Source: an uncultured Mucilaginibacter sp.
GTDB taxonomy: Bacteria; Bacteroidota; Bacteroidia; Sphingobacteriales; Sphingobacteriaceae
Assembly (NCBI RefSeq): GCF_937859865.1
Contig: NZ_CALMAT010000130.1
Span: forward strand, 1-64,000
Direction: 5' to 3'
Length of the DNA stretch: 64,000 nucleotides
Shown: positions 1-10,801 of the stretch, one piece after another
How the letters are laid out: each line of letters starts with the position of its first letter
How positions within the stretch are numbered: the stretch's first letter is position 1
The notes under the pieces: model-generated
Seen by the model: the letters and a program-made list of their open reading frames with translations, nothing else
Databases searched by the model: none
Told to the model about the DNA's origin: nothing
Made by a program: the position numbers and the translations under genes

Positions 1-758
1 ACGTTGTTTACGTTTTTGATGATGATATTTTGGATCTCGCTGATGTTGTTGATCACCCCAATCCCTCTGACTACGTAGGCCTGGTTGTTTTTTTCGATCA
101 CATCGCCGCCCACATTGATATTGCTGCGGTTGATGGCAGTGTAAACATCTAATGAGGTTAGGCCATATTTTTGAAGTAGGGAAGGGTTTACGCTTATCTC
201 AAAATCCTTTTCTTCCCCGCCAAAACTGTTTACATCAGCAACGCCGGGAATGGCCTTAAACTGGCGGTCTAAAACCCAATCTTGTATCTCGGTCAGGTCG
301 TGAATACTTCTAATCTTGCTTCTCAGCGTGTAACGGAAAATTTCACCGGTTGGGCCGTACGGCGGTTCTACTTCCGGTTTTACGCCATCAGGCAAATCGG
401 CATTCAGCAACCGGCTTAAAACCTGCTGGCGGGCAAAGGCATCATCCACATCGTCATCAAAAATTATGCGGACGTAAGACAAGCCGAAAGAAGATGTGGT
501 GCGCAGGTTGGATTTTTTTTGGACCGAATTCAGCACCGTTTCCATCGGGATGGTGATCATCCTTTCCACCTCTTCTGCACTACGGCCGGGCCATTGCGCA
601 ATAATGATGATCTGGGTATTGGTTACATCCGGGAAAGTTTCGATCGGTGTATTCAGATAGCTCCAAACGCCAAGCAGGGCAAGTACCCCCGTTAAAAAGA
701 ACACTAAAAAACGGTGCCTTAACGAGAAGTAAATTATATTTTTAATGAAACTGTTCAT
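1..758 (-). CDS. CzcA/CusA-family heavy-metal efflux RND transporter, N-terminal part (truncated by window edge)
   Basis: Minus-strand reading from CAT at 756-758 gives MNSFIKNIIYFSLRHRFLVFFLTGVLALLGVWSYLNTPIETFPDVTNTQIIIIAQWPGRSAEEVERMITIPMETVLN..., typical of CzcA/CusA; absent from the ORF track because it runs off the edge. Confidence 0.93.
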   Translation of the reverse strand, partial: MNSFIKNIIYFSLRHRFLVFFLTGVLALLGVWSYLNTPIETFPDVTNTQIIIIAQWPGRSAEEVERMITIPMETVLNSVQKKSNLRTTSSFGLSYVRIIFDDDVDDAFARQQVLSRLLNADLPDGVKPEVEPPYGPTGEIFRYTLRSKIRSIHDLTEIQDWVLDRQFKAIPGVADVNSFGGEEKDFEISVNPSLLQKYGLTSLDVYTAINRSNINVGGDVIEKNNQAYVVRGIGVINNISEIQNIIIKNVNN

Positions 759-861
759 TGTTGGTTATGAGTTAAAATCGTTCTCTTTTTTGAAAATGGT
801 TTCATTGCAACTTGTCTTGCAATTACTTAAGCCTGGTTAAATTTTGTCTTGTTTGTTTCCG

Positions 862-954
862 ATGCTTCTTTTAGCACCTAAATTTTGAAATCCCGGTGCT
901 TTGTTCTACCTGTGCCATTTATGGAAACCAATTTTATAGGCATAAAAGAAGCAT
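862..954. repeat. Paired TAAAAGAAGCAT element, inverted, 93 bp
   Basis: ATGCTTCTTTTAGCACCTAAATTTT ... CCAATTTTATAGGCATAAAAGAAGCAT. Confidence 0.85.
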
Positions 955-998
955 GTTGGTTTTAGGGCAGAAATTTAAACAGGCCCTTGCTAAAGCTT

Positions 999-2093
999 TT
1001 ATTCTTCGGTCAGCGCGTCGTACAACAACAATTGGTTTTTGGAAACCAGCATTTCGCCGGCTTTCAATCCTGATGACAGGTAGCTCACGTTATCTACTGT
1101 TTTTATCACATTAACTTCGCGCACCTCTAATTCGCACTTGCTTTTGTACACCACCACAAAGTTTTTGCTGTCGTTAAAAATAATGGCAGAAGCAGGCACG
1201 GTTACCGATCGCGTTTGCTCGCTGTTGGTGATGATAACTGAAGTAAACATTTCCGGTTTCAGCAGCATATTGGGGTTAGGCAAAGTGATTTTTACTTTCA
1301 TCACTTTGTTGTCCGGGTCCAGCACTGAACTTACTTCGTTTACTTTGCCCGGAAAAATTTTGCCCGGATAAGCAAGCGTAGATACTTTGGCTGCATAACC
1401 TTGTTTTACTTTAGAAATATCGCTCTCAAAAACGTTGGCCCAGATCCAAACATCTTTCATATCCGAAATGGTGAACATGCTGGCTGCATTGTCCTGCCGG
1501 ATAAAACTTCCAGGCGTAACAGTTTTTTCTACAATATAACCGCCTTCTGATGCTTTGATTACATATTGGCCGCTTGCGCTCGTGTTGCCACGGCCGTTAA
1601 TAGAAAGCTGTTCCTGGATTTTCGTGCTGGCGGCTTGCGCTTTGTTGTAGTTTTCTTTGGCTTCGGTATAATCGCGCTCGCTGGAAATACCGTTTTTATA
1701 CAAGTATTCTGTTTGCGCTAACTGGCGTTTGGCAATAGCCAGGTCAGAATTTGTGGCCGATAAATCGGTATAGCTGCCTGCCACGTCCGCACTTCGCAGC
1801 ACGGCCAAAACCTGGCCTTTGCTTACTTTATCGCCCAAAGAAACCCTCACATCGGTAACTTGCCCGCTGGAAAAAGGATAAACTTTGACCACGCGGTTTT
1901 CATCAAAAGAAACCTCTCCAGACAGTGTCAGCTCATCTTGCATATTGGTTGTTTTAACCGTATCAATACTGATGATCTTGGCCAAAGAATCGGTGATGCA
2001 AACCGCTTTTTTTTGTGCCACTTCTTCTTTTTTATGTTCGCAGGAAGTTAAAAACACCAATACGGAAAAACCGGCTATTAATTCTCTTTTCAT
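999..2093 (-). CDS. Efflux RND transporter periplasmic adaptor subunit (CzcB/CusB-like lipoprotein)
   Basis: Lipobox-like LTSCEHK, adaptor motifs (VTDVRVSLGDKVSKGQVLAVL); upstream partner of CzcA. Confidence 0.9.
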   Translation of the reverse strand: MKRELIAGFSVLVFLTSCEHKKEEVAQKKAVCITDSLAKIISIDTVKTTNMQDELTLSGEVSFDENRVVKVYPFSSGQVTDVRVSLGDKVSKGQVLAVLRSADVAGSYTDLSATNSDLAIAKRQLAQTEYLYKNGISSERDYTEAKENYNKAQAASTKIQEQLSINGRGNTSASGQYVIKASEGGYIVEKTVTPGSFIRQDNAASMFTISDMKDVWIWANVFESDISKVKQGYAAKVSTLAYPGKIFPGKVNEVSSVLDPDNKVMKVKITLPNPNMLLKPEMFTSVIITNSEQTRSVTVPASAIIFNDSKNFVVVYKSKCELEVREVNVIKTVDNVSYLSSGLKAGEMLVSKNQLLLYDALTEE

Positions 2094-2117
2094 TTTTTAT
2101 AGAGTAGGGTTATTTTT

Positions 2118-3389
2118 TTAAGGGTTGATTACGGTAGAGCCAACATTAAAGTTAAGGTCGGCGATGGCTTTTTGCAGGTTGTATTCCTGCTGGATCACTT
2201 TCAGTTTGGTGTCTTTGTACGATTCAAAAAAATCAACAAATTCAACCAAACCCATTTGTCTCGAACGGTAAGCCTGAACCACGTTTCCAAACAACTTATC
2301 GTAAGTGTTATAAAACTCTAAATTGTTTTTTGAGAACAATTGCAAGCTTAAATTATATTGTTCTACAGCCGTTACCACATCATTGCGTACTTGCAGATCG
2401 CTGTTTTTAAGCACGTTTTCCTGGTTTTGGATATTAAATTTTGCCGATTTGATGTTGCCCTGGTTGCGGTTGAAAAACGGCAGCGGCAGGCTAATGGCCA
2501 AACCATAATAATTGGGCACGTAGTTACTGGCGCGGTCATAATCCACACCAACAGAAATATCAGGCACGGCAAGTGCTTTTTGGTACGATAAATTATGGCC
2601 GGCCTGTGCCAAAGCAAATTTGCTGGCCTGGTAATCGCCGCGGTTTGCCCTGGCCGTATCAATCAAAGCATTGATGTTTAACGAAACAGGGTTGGTGGTT
2701 GGCGTGCTGATATCCGGTACAATAAACGTGGTTTCCTTAACCACCAGCAAGGTTTTCAAGTCGTTCTCCAGTTCGTTGATTTGGCGTACATTCTCCACCA
2801 AATCATTTTCCAAACCAAAAGCAACAGCTTGAAGGCGAACCACATCCCGCAAAGAGGAATTACCAACGCTGTATTGTGTACTGATAGCTTTGACCAAATT
2901 ATTGGAAGAAGCGATCTCGTACTGAAAGATACGGTTTTGTTCGATCAGGTTATGCAATTGTGCAAAATCAACCTGCATGTTGTAGCGCAGGTTGCGCAGC
3001 AAATCATTAAACTGGGCTTGCTGGATACTGGCATCGTCTTGCGCAACTTTTATTTGCTTGCCCCTTTTGCCTGCCGTTAAAAATACCTGGCTGATTTGTG
3101 CAAAAAGCTGTCCGTTGCCGTTAGAGTGGTTAAAAAAACCCAAGTCTCTTGAGTAAAGGTTCTGGTCGGTGCTTAAAGCCGGATTGTCCCAAAGCCGGGC
3201 CTGCTGGATCAGTGCTTTGCTGGCATCAACATTGTACCGCTGCGCAATCAGGCTGAAGTTGTTTACCAGGAACCTTTTTTCGGCATCCTGAAATTTTAGG
3301 GTTAAAGTGTCAGTTTGGTTTTGGGCATAAAGTGCTGCAGATAATGCCATAGCGGCAACTAAACTAACAGCATATTTTAGTTTGAACAT
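2118..3389 (-). CDS. TolC-family outer membrane efflux protein (CzcC-like)
   Basis: Signal peptide and OEP-type coiled-coil sequence; operon with adaptor and RND pump. Confidence 0.88.
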   Translation of the reverse strand: MFKLKYAVSLVAAMALSAALYAQNQTDTLTLKFQDAEKRFLVNNFSLIAQRYNVDASKALIQQARLWDNPALSTDQNLYSRDLGFFNHSNGNGQLFAQISQVFLTAGKRGKQIKVAQDDASIQQAQFNDLLRNLRYNMQVDFAQLHNLIEQNRIFQYEIASSNNLVKAISTQYSVGNSSLRDVVRLQAVAFGLENDLVENVRQINELENDLKTLLVVKETTFIVPDISTPTTNPVSLNINALIDTARANRGDYQASKFALAQAGHNLSYQKALAVPDISVGVDYDRASNYVPNYYGLAISLPLPFFNRNQGNIKSAKFNIQNQENVLKNSDLQVRNDVVTAVEQYNLSLQLFSKNNLEFYNTYDKLFGNVVQAYRSRQMGLVEFVDFFESYKDTKLKVIQQEYNLQKAIADLNFNVGSTVINP

Positions 3390-3507
3390 ATTATGTAACT
3401 CAGCGTGTTTTTAGTTAAAGTTTCGATTGATTTTCTTTCTACGTAAAAAGAATACGGCCAGTCTTGATATTACTGTAAAATATCAGTTAGCATGGCATCT
3501 TGCCCGA

Positions 3508-3519
3508 ATGCTTCTTTTA
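3508..3519 (-). repeat. Solo TAAAAGAAGCAT element
   Basis: Reverse complement CTAATTTTATGCTGCTAAAAGAAGCATT. Confidence 0.75.
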
Positions 3520-3703
3520 GCAGCATAAAATTAGCATTCACAATTTTGTGTATTATTACGGCGAAAGTAGATATTATTCTAATTTTCAATTGCAACTTTA
3601 TTGTTATTTACCTGTTAAAAACATCATGTTATTGTAAGCAAACGGTAAATTACGTTTACAATTGGTTTAAATATCTGTATTATATCAATAACCCAAAAAT
3701 ATT

Positions 3704-5794
3704 ATGGCAAAAAAAGCAGTTTCCGCAACAGATAAAGCAATAACCAAGGATGCTTCCACCAGACAAAAAAAAGTACCGGCTACTAAAAAAGATGTGGTAA
3801 AAGAAGCATCGGCAGAAAGTAAAAAACCAGAAATTGTGGTTTCGGAAACCGGGTTTGCCAAAACAGAAACCAGCCAAACCATCAGCTTAAACCCGGTTGA
3901 AGTTTACAGCCGTTTTACCGATTTTGATATTAGTTTGTTTAAAGGCGGCAAGCATTACCGTTTGTACGAACTGTTTGGTTCGCACACGATGGAATATAAA
4001 GGTGTAACCGGAACATATTTTGCCGTTTGGGCGCCCAATGCAGAAAAAGTTGCCGTTATGGGCGATTTTAACGGTTGGGATAAACACAGCCATCCGCTTT
4101 TTGTGCGCTGGGATGGTTCCGGTATTTGGGAAGGTTTTATCCCGCACGTAGGCGATGGCGCAATTTATAAATATGCCATCCGCTCTTTTTATGGCGAAGA
4201 ACTGGAAAAAGGCGATCCGTTTGCGTTGCGCTGGGAAGAACCGCCGCGCACCGCTTCCATTGTAACGCACACTTATTTTGAATGGCAGGATGCCGCTTGG
4301 ATGAAAACGCGCCATCAGCATAACGCTTTAACTAGCCCATACTCCGTTTACGAGGTGCATTTTGGTTCCTGGGCGCGCAGCCCGGAAAACCCTGAACAAT
4401 TTTTAGGTTACCGGGAAATGGCCGATGTGCTAGTGAAATATGTAAAAGACATGGGTTTTACCCATGTAGAGTTTATGCCGCTGGCCGAGCATCCGTATTA
4501 TCCAAGCTGGGGCTATCAAATTACCGGTTATTTTGCGGCCAGTACGCGTTATGGTTCCCCGCAGGATTTGATGTTTTTGGTTGATCAATTTCACGAAGCC
4601 GGGATTGGTGTGATAATGGATTGGGTGCCTTCGCATTTTCCGGGCGATGCACACGGCCTTTTCCGTTTTGATGGCACCAGTTTGTACGAGCATGAGGATC
4701 CGCGTAAAGGATTCCATCCCGACTGGAAATCCTACATTTTTAATTACGGCCGCAATGAGGTTAAATCTTTTTTAATCAGCAACGCCTTGTTTTGGCTGGA
4801 TCGTTATCATATTGATGGCTTGCGGGTTGATGCCGTAGCTTCCATGTTGTACTTAGATTATTCGCGCGAGGCAGGAGAGTGGGAGCCAAACATTTACGGC
4901 GGCAACGAAAACCTGGAAGCCATCCAGTTTTTGCGCGAATTTAACGAAGCTGTTTACGGTAATTATGCCGATGTGCAGACCATTGCCGAAGAATCTACTT
5001 CTTTCCCCGGTGTTAGCAAACCAACTTATTTGGGCGGCTTGGGTTTTGGTATGAAGTGGATGATGGGCTGGATGCACGATACCATCAAATATTTTCAGGA
5101 AGACCCGATCAACCGGAAATACCATCACCAGCAAATCACTTTCAGCTTGCTGTATGCTTTTACCGAAAACTTTATGCTGCCGCTTTCGCACGATGAAATT
5201 GTGTACGGTAAGCATTCCATGATCAATAAAATGCCGGGCGACGAATGGCAGAAATATGCCAATTTACGCGCTTTGTACAGCTACATGTTCACGCATCCGG
5301 GAGCAAAACTGCTCTTTATGGGCGATGAGTTTGCGCAATCAGCAGAATGGGCTTTTGGCAAATCGTTGGACTGGCATTTGCTGCAATACCGGCCGCACAA
5401 AGGCATGCAGGATTTGGTGAAAGCGTTGAACCAACTGTACAAAACCGAACCGGCTTTGTACGAAAAAGCTTTTACGGACGAAGGTTTTGAGTGGATTGAT
5501 GACGGCAACGCTACGGACTCTGTGCTGCTTTACATTCGAAAAGGGAACGACCAAAAAGATGATTTGGTTGTGGCTTTAAATTTAACGCCGGTTGTACGCA
5601 CCGGTTTTCGTATCGGCGTGCCTACCGCCGGAACGTGGAAAGAAATTTTTAATTCCGACGATTTGGATTTTTGGGGAAGCGGGATCATCAACCCGGAACC
5701 TTTAAGATCGGAAGACGTTGCCTGGAATTATCGAAACCAATCGGTGCAATTAACCTTGCCGCCTTTAAGCGTTTCGGTACTTAAAAAGGTGTGA
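3704..5794 (+). CDS. glgB: 1,4-alpha-glucan branching enzyme with Lys/Ala-rich N-terminal extension
   Basis: YSVYEVHFGSW, DWVPSHFPGDAHGL, DGLRVDAVASMLYLDYSR, LPLSHDEIVYGKHSM GH13 signatures. Confidence 0.95.
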   Translation: MAKKAVSATDKAITKDASTRQKKVPATKKDVVKEASAESKKPEIVVSETGFAKTETSQTISLNPVEVYSRFTDFDISLFKGGKHYRLYELFGSHTMEYKGVTGTYFAVWAPNAEKVAVMGDFNGWDKHSHPLFVRWDGSGIWEGFIPHVGDGAIYKYAIRSFYGEELEKGDPFALRWEEPPRTASIVTHTYFEWQDAAWMKTRHQHNALTSPYSVYEVHFGSWARSPENPEQFLGYREMADVLVKYVKDMGFTHVEFMPLAEHPYYPSWGYQITGYFAASTRYGSPQDLMFLVDQFHEAGIGVIMDWVPSHFPGDAHGLFRFDGTSLYEHEDPRKGFHPDWKSYIFNYGRNEVKSFLISNALFWLDRYHIDGLRVDAVASMLYLDYSREAGEWEPNIYGGNENLEAIQFLREFNEAVYGNYADVQTIAEESTSFPGVSKPTYLGGLGFGMKWMMGWMHDTIKYFQEDPINRKYHHQQITFSLLYAFTENFMLPLSHDEIVYGKHSMINKMPGDEWQKYANLRALYSYMFTHPGAKLLFMGDEFAQSAEWAFGKSLDWHLLQYRPHKGMQDLVKALNQLYKTEPALYEKAFTDEGFEWIDDGNATDSVLLYIRKGNDQKDDLVVALNLTPVVRTGFRIGVPTAGTWKEIFNSDDLDFWGSGIINPEPLRSEDVAWNYRNQSVQLTLPPLSVSVLKKV

Positions 5795-5863
5795 TAAAAA
5801 CAGCATGGTTAAAATTGCAAAAAGCCGGCTTAGCAAGCCGGCTTTTTGTTAATACTTCTTTTA
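5795..5863. repeat. Convergent pair flanking the glgB terminator
   Basis: TAAAAACAGCAT (5795-5806) and ATACTTCTTTTA (5852-5863) bracket the hairpin. Confidence 0.7.
5819..5848. terminator. Rho-independent terminator downstream of glgB
   Basis: AAAGCCGGCTT-AGC-AAGCCGGCTTT hairpin with T tract. Confidence 0.85.
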
Positions 5864-6030
5864 TCTGGTAAAAAAGTTGGAAAGGTAAAAGGTATCAAAT
5901 TATAATTCCCCTTTTGATGGGATCAGACTTGTTTTTTGTTAAACACAAAACCTTAAACTTCCATAATGCTTTTTTTATCGTATAAATTACCAGGTTAACA
6001 ATATTTTTTTAACCTGTTTTTTCAAAAGCG

Positions 6031-6042
6031 ATGCTTCTTTTA
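6031..6042 (-). repeat. Solo element 3' of gap
   Basis: ATGCTTCTTTTAACACCTAAAAATTAG; degenerate copy ATGCTTTTTTTA at 5965-5976. Confidence 0.75.
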
Positions 6043-6063
6043 ACACCTAAAAATTAGTGTAGG

Positions 6064-7909
<1,846 letters not shown>

Positions 7910-7915
7910 ACGGGA

Positions 7916-8896
7916 TCAGATAGATAAAATATCAACCATGTCCAGCAAGTCCTGCTCCAGCTTAAACTCATGGTGCGAAATTGCTTCGTCCAGTTCGGCC
8001 AGTTGTATCGTGTTGCCTTTTAAACCAACCATTTTGCGCGTTTCGCCATCAATTAAAGCCCTTACCGCTGCATAGCCTAAACGACTGCCCAGCACACGGT
8101 CAAAACTGCTTGGGCTGCCGCCACGTTGCAAATGGCCCAAAATAGTTACTTTCACATCATAAGAAGGCACATGCTCTTTCACCCTTTTTGCAATGTCATA
8201 AGCGCCGCCGTTTTTATCGCCTTCGGCAACAATTACAATGCTGGACGTTTTTTTGTTACTGCCCGATTTCAGGTTTTCGATCAGTTCTTCAATCGCGGTT
8301 TCTTTTTCGGGCAACAAAATTGCTTCGGCACCACCCGCAATACCGGCACGCAAGGCAATACAGCCCGAATCGCGGCCCATCACTTCGATAAAAAACAAAC
8401 GGTCGTGTGCATCGGCGGTATCGCGGATTTTATCCAATGCTTCAACAACGGTATTGGTAGCGGTATCAAAGCCTAATGTAAAATCAGAGCCGTACAAATC
8501 GTTGTCAATCGTTCCGGGAATGCCGATCACCGGGATATCGTAAATCCGCGAAAAACGTTCGGCCCCGGTAAAAGTACCGTCGCCCCCAATTACGATCAAC
8601 CCGTCAACATCGCGGTTTTTTAAATTTTTGTATGCTTTTTCTAAGCCGCTTTCTTCTTTAAATTCCATACAACGGGCTGTTTTCAGGATCGTGCCACCCA
8701 AATGCAGAATATTGCTCACCGAACGCTCGTTCATATCATACATATTGTTGTTGATCAAACCCTGATAGCCTTGCTTCACGCCCACCACCTGCAGGCCGAA
8801 GTAGATACCTGTTCGTACAACCGCACGGATGCAGGGGTTCATCCCCGGTGCGTCCCCACCCGAAGTCAGTACGGCAATTTTGTTTACTTTAGACAT
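7916..8896 (-). CDS. pfkA: 6-phosphofructokinase (start MSKVNKIAVLTSGGDAPG preferred over the track start at 8998)
   Basis: TSGGDAPGMNPCIRAVVR, GGDGTFTGA, PGTIDNDLYGSDFTLGFDTA. Confidence 0.96.
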   Translation of the reverse strand: MSKVNKIAVLTSGGDAPGMNPCIRAVVRTGIYFGLQVVGVKQGYQGLINNNMYDMNERSVSNILHLGGTILKTARCMEFKEESGLEKAYKNLKNRDVDGLIVIGGDGTFTGAERFSRIYDIPVIGIPGTIDNDLYGSDFTLGFDTATNTVVEALDKIRDTADAHDRLFFIEVMGRDSGCIALRAGIAGGAEAILLPEKETAIEELIENLKSGSNKKTSSIVIVAEGDKNGGAYDIAKRVKEHVPSYDVKVTILGHLQRGGSPSSFDRVLGSRLGYAAVRALIDGETRKMVGLKGNTIQLAELDEAISHHEFKLEQDLLDMVDILSI

Positions 8897-9003
8897 TTTA
8901 AACCAACTCCTTGTAGCGCGAAGATAAGGTGTAATCTTTACACTAAGTAATATATTATTTATTAAATTTGAAAACACATTCGTAAGCCTGTAAAACAATT
9001 AAT

Positions 9004-9699
9004 TTGGAAACATTACTGCCAAAATTTGATTCGGTATTCTCGGTGGATTGTGTCATCTTCGGGTTTCAGGCAAATGAACTAAAAATTTTGCTCATCGAAC
9101 GCAACCAGGAACCTTACAAAGGCCGAAACGCGCTGCCTGGCTACATTGTTAAAGATGACGAAAGCATTGACGATGCTGCCGAACGTATTTTGTACGAACT
9201 GACTGGCCTGCGCGGCCTGCATATGGAACAGTTCCATACTTTTGGCGATGTGGACAGGCACCCGCAAGGCCGCGTAATTACGGTTGCTTATTATGCCTTG
9301 ATTCGGATTGACGGGCACAACGAAGTAAAACCGGTTACCAATTTTGCCCGCAGCGCGTTTTGGCACCCGGTAAATAAGTTGGACAAACTGCCTTACGACC
9401 ACAGTAAAATATTTGAAACCGGTTTCCAAAAGATACGCCGCCGGTTAAGTTACCAGCCCATCGCTTTTGAGCTGCTGCCCGAAAAATTTACCTTAACCCA
9501 ACTGCAAACGCTTTACGAAGCAATCCTGAACAAGAAGCTGGACAAGCGCAACTTCCGCAAAAAAATGCTGAGCTACGGGTTTTTGAAAGAACTGGACGAA
9601 AAGCAAAAAGGCGTTTCGTATCGCGCCGCAACTTTGTACCGTTTTGACCGGCGGAAATACAACAAGATTTTTCAGAACGAATTGAACATTAATGGCTGA
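9004..9699 (+). CDS. Nudix domain + C-terminal winged-helix protein (NrtR/AraR-like regulator)
   Basis: Nudix-like N-terminus (LLIERNQEPYKGRNALPGYIVKDDESIDDAAERILYELTG) plus C-terminal KRNFRKKMLSYGFLKEL...YRAATLYRFDRRKY; putative TTG start. Confidence 0.82.
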   Translation: METLLPKFDSVFSVDCVIFGFQANELKILLIERNQEPYKGRNALPGYIVKDDESIDDAAERILYELTGLRGLHMEQFHTFGDVDRHPQGRVITVAYYALIRIDGHNEVKPVTNFARSAFWHPVNKLDKLPYDHSKIFETGFQKIRRRLSYQPIAFELLPEKFTLTQLQTLYEAILNKKLDKRNFRKKMLSYGFLKELDEKQKGVSYRAATLYRFDRRKYNKIFQNELNING

Positions 9700-9742
9700 T
9701 GCTTCTTTTACCGGCATAAATTTAGTGTGCTAAAAGAAGCAT
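9699..9742. repeat. Paired element, 44 bp, starting at the stop codon of the Nudix-HTH gene
   Basis: ATGCTTCTTTTACCGGCATAAATTTAGTGTGCTAAAAGAAGCAT; outer 12 bp perfectly complementary. Confidence 0.85.
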
Positions 9743-9757
9743 CAGGCTGAAATATAA

Positions 9758-9788
9758 AAACCTGCTTTAATTTATTTAAAGCAGGTTT
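9758..9788. terminator. Bidirectional terminator hairpin between convergent genes
   Basis: AAACCTGCTTTAA-TTTA-TTTAAAGCAGGTTT. Confidence 0.75.
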
Positions 9789-9807
9789 CTTGTTTTGAAG
9801 GAAAATC

Positions 9808-10671
9808 TTATTTTGCTGATAAAGGCGAAAGTTCCAAATGGTATTTCACCAAATCATCTATTGGCGAACGGATGATACGGCCAAAAGGCATCCCGTATTC
9901 TTTAGCGGTTTCTTCCAAAACATTGCGAAAATTATAACCGACAGAACCAATACAGTTAAAAGAGTAATTTTTATAATCCGGGTAATGGCTTACCAGGTTG
10001 CGGAAAAAATCATCAAACGAAGTTTTGACCAAATTGCGCGAGTAGGCAATGTTGGCCGTATTGTCGTACACAAACTTGCTGAAGCTGGCGCAAAAACGGT
10101 TGGGCAAAGGCTTGGTATAAACAGTGTCAATAATATCATCGGGCGTTAACTGGAAAGTTTCCCAAAAAACGTCTTTCACTTCCTGCGGCATATAGCCACG
10201 CACATAATCCGAAAGCAGTTTTTTGCCGATATAGCAACCACTGCCTTCATCGCCCAAAATATAAGCCAAAGAATTGATTTTGAAAGTGATGTCTTTCCCG
10301 TCGTACAAACAGGAGTTGGTTCCGGTGCCTAAAATAGCCGCAAAGCCAGAATTAACGCCCAGCAAAGCGCGGGCAGCAGCCATCAAATCATGGCCAACAA
10401 ATACTTTTGAAGACTTAAAAACCACCTTTATCGCATCTTCCACAATCTTAACCTTGTCTGCTACATCGCAACCGGCACCGTAGTAGTACAATTCGGTAAT
10501 GTCGTCCTTTTTTAAATCGGAGGGAAGGTTCTCATTCAGCGAATTAATAATGTAGGCCGTATCAGAAAAAAAAGGATTATAACCTTCGGTGTTGAAATAT
10601 ACTTTTTTTCCGAATTCATTGATCAGGCACCAATTGGTTTTTGTGGAACCGCCATCCGCTATAATAATCAT
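9808..10671 (-). CDS. BadF/BadG-type ATPase (N-acetylglucosamine kinase-like), second paralog
   Basis: MIIIADGGSTKTNWCLI; ILGTGTNSCLYDGKDI; YILGDEGSGCYIGKKLL. Confidence 0.87.
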   Translation of the reverse strand: MIIIADGGSTKTNWCLINEFGKKVYFNTEGYNPFFSDTAYIINSLNENLPSDLKKDDITELYYYGAGCDVADKVKIVEDAIKVVFKSSKVFVGHDLMAAARALLGVNSGFAAILGTGTNSCLYDGKDITFKINSLAYILGDEGSGCYIGKKLLSDYVRGYMPQEVKDVFWETFQLTPDDIIDTVYTKPLPNRFCASFSKFVYDNTANIAYSRNLVKTSFDDFFRNLVSHYPDYKNYSFNCIGSVGYNFRNVLEETAKEYGMPFGRIIRSPIDDLVKYHLELSPLSAK

Positions 10672-10740
10672 ATCAATTAAACTTTTGTGTTAGGGTTTAA
10701 AAGTACAATAATAAATAATAAAGCTTATTTGGCTAAATAA

Positions 10741-10775
10741 AAAAATCCTGTTGTTTTATCAGCAACAGGATTTTT
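10741..10775. terminator. Rho-independent terminator
   Basis: AAAAATCCTGTTG...CAACAGGATTTTT. Confidence 0.8.
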
Positions 10776-10801
10776 CAGGAAGGAATAAACCGGTAACAAA
10801 T

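Noticed and set aside
9004-9699. ADP-ribose pyrophosphatase enzyme only
   Set aside because: The C-terminal winged-helix-like region and divergent placement from pfkA fit a Nudix-HTH regulator better.
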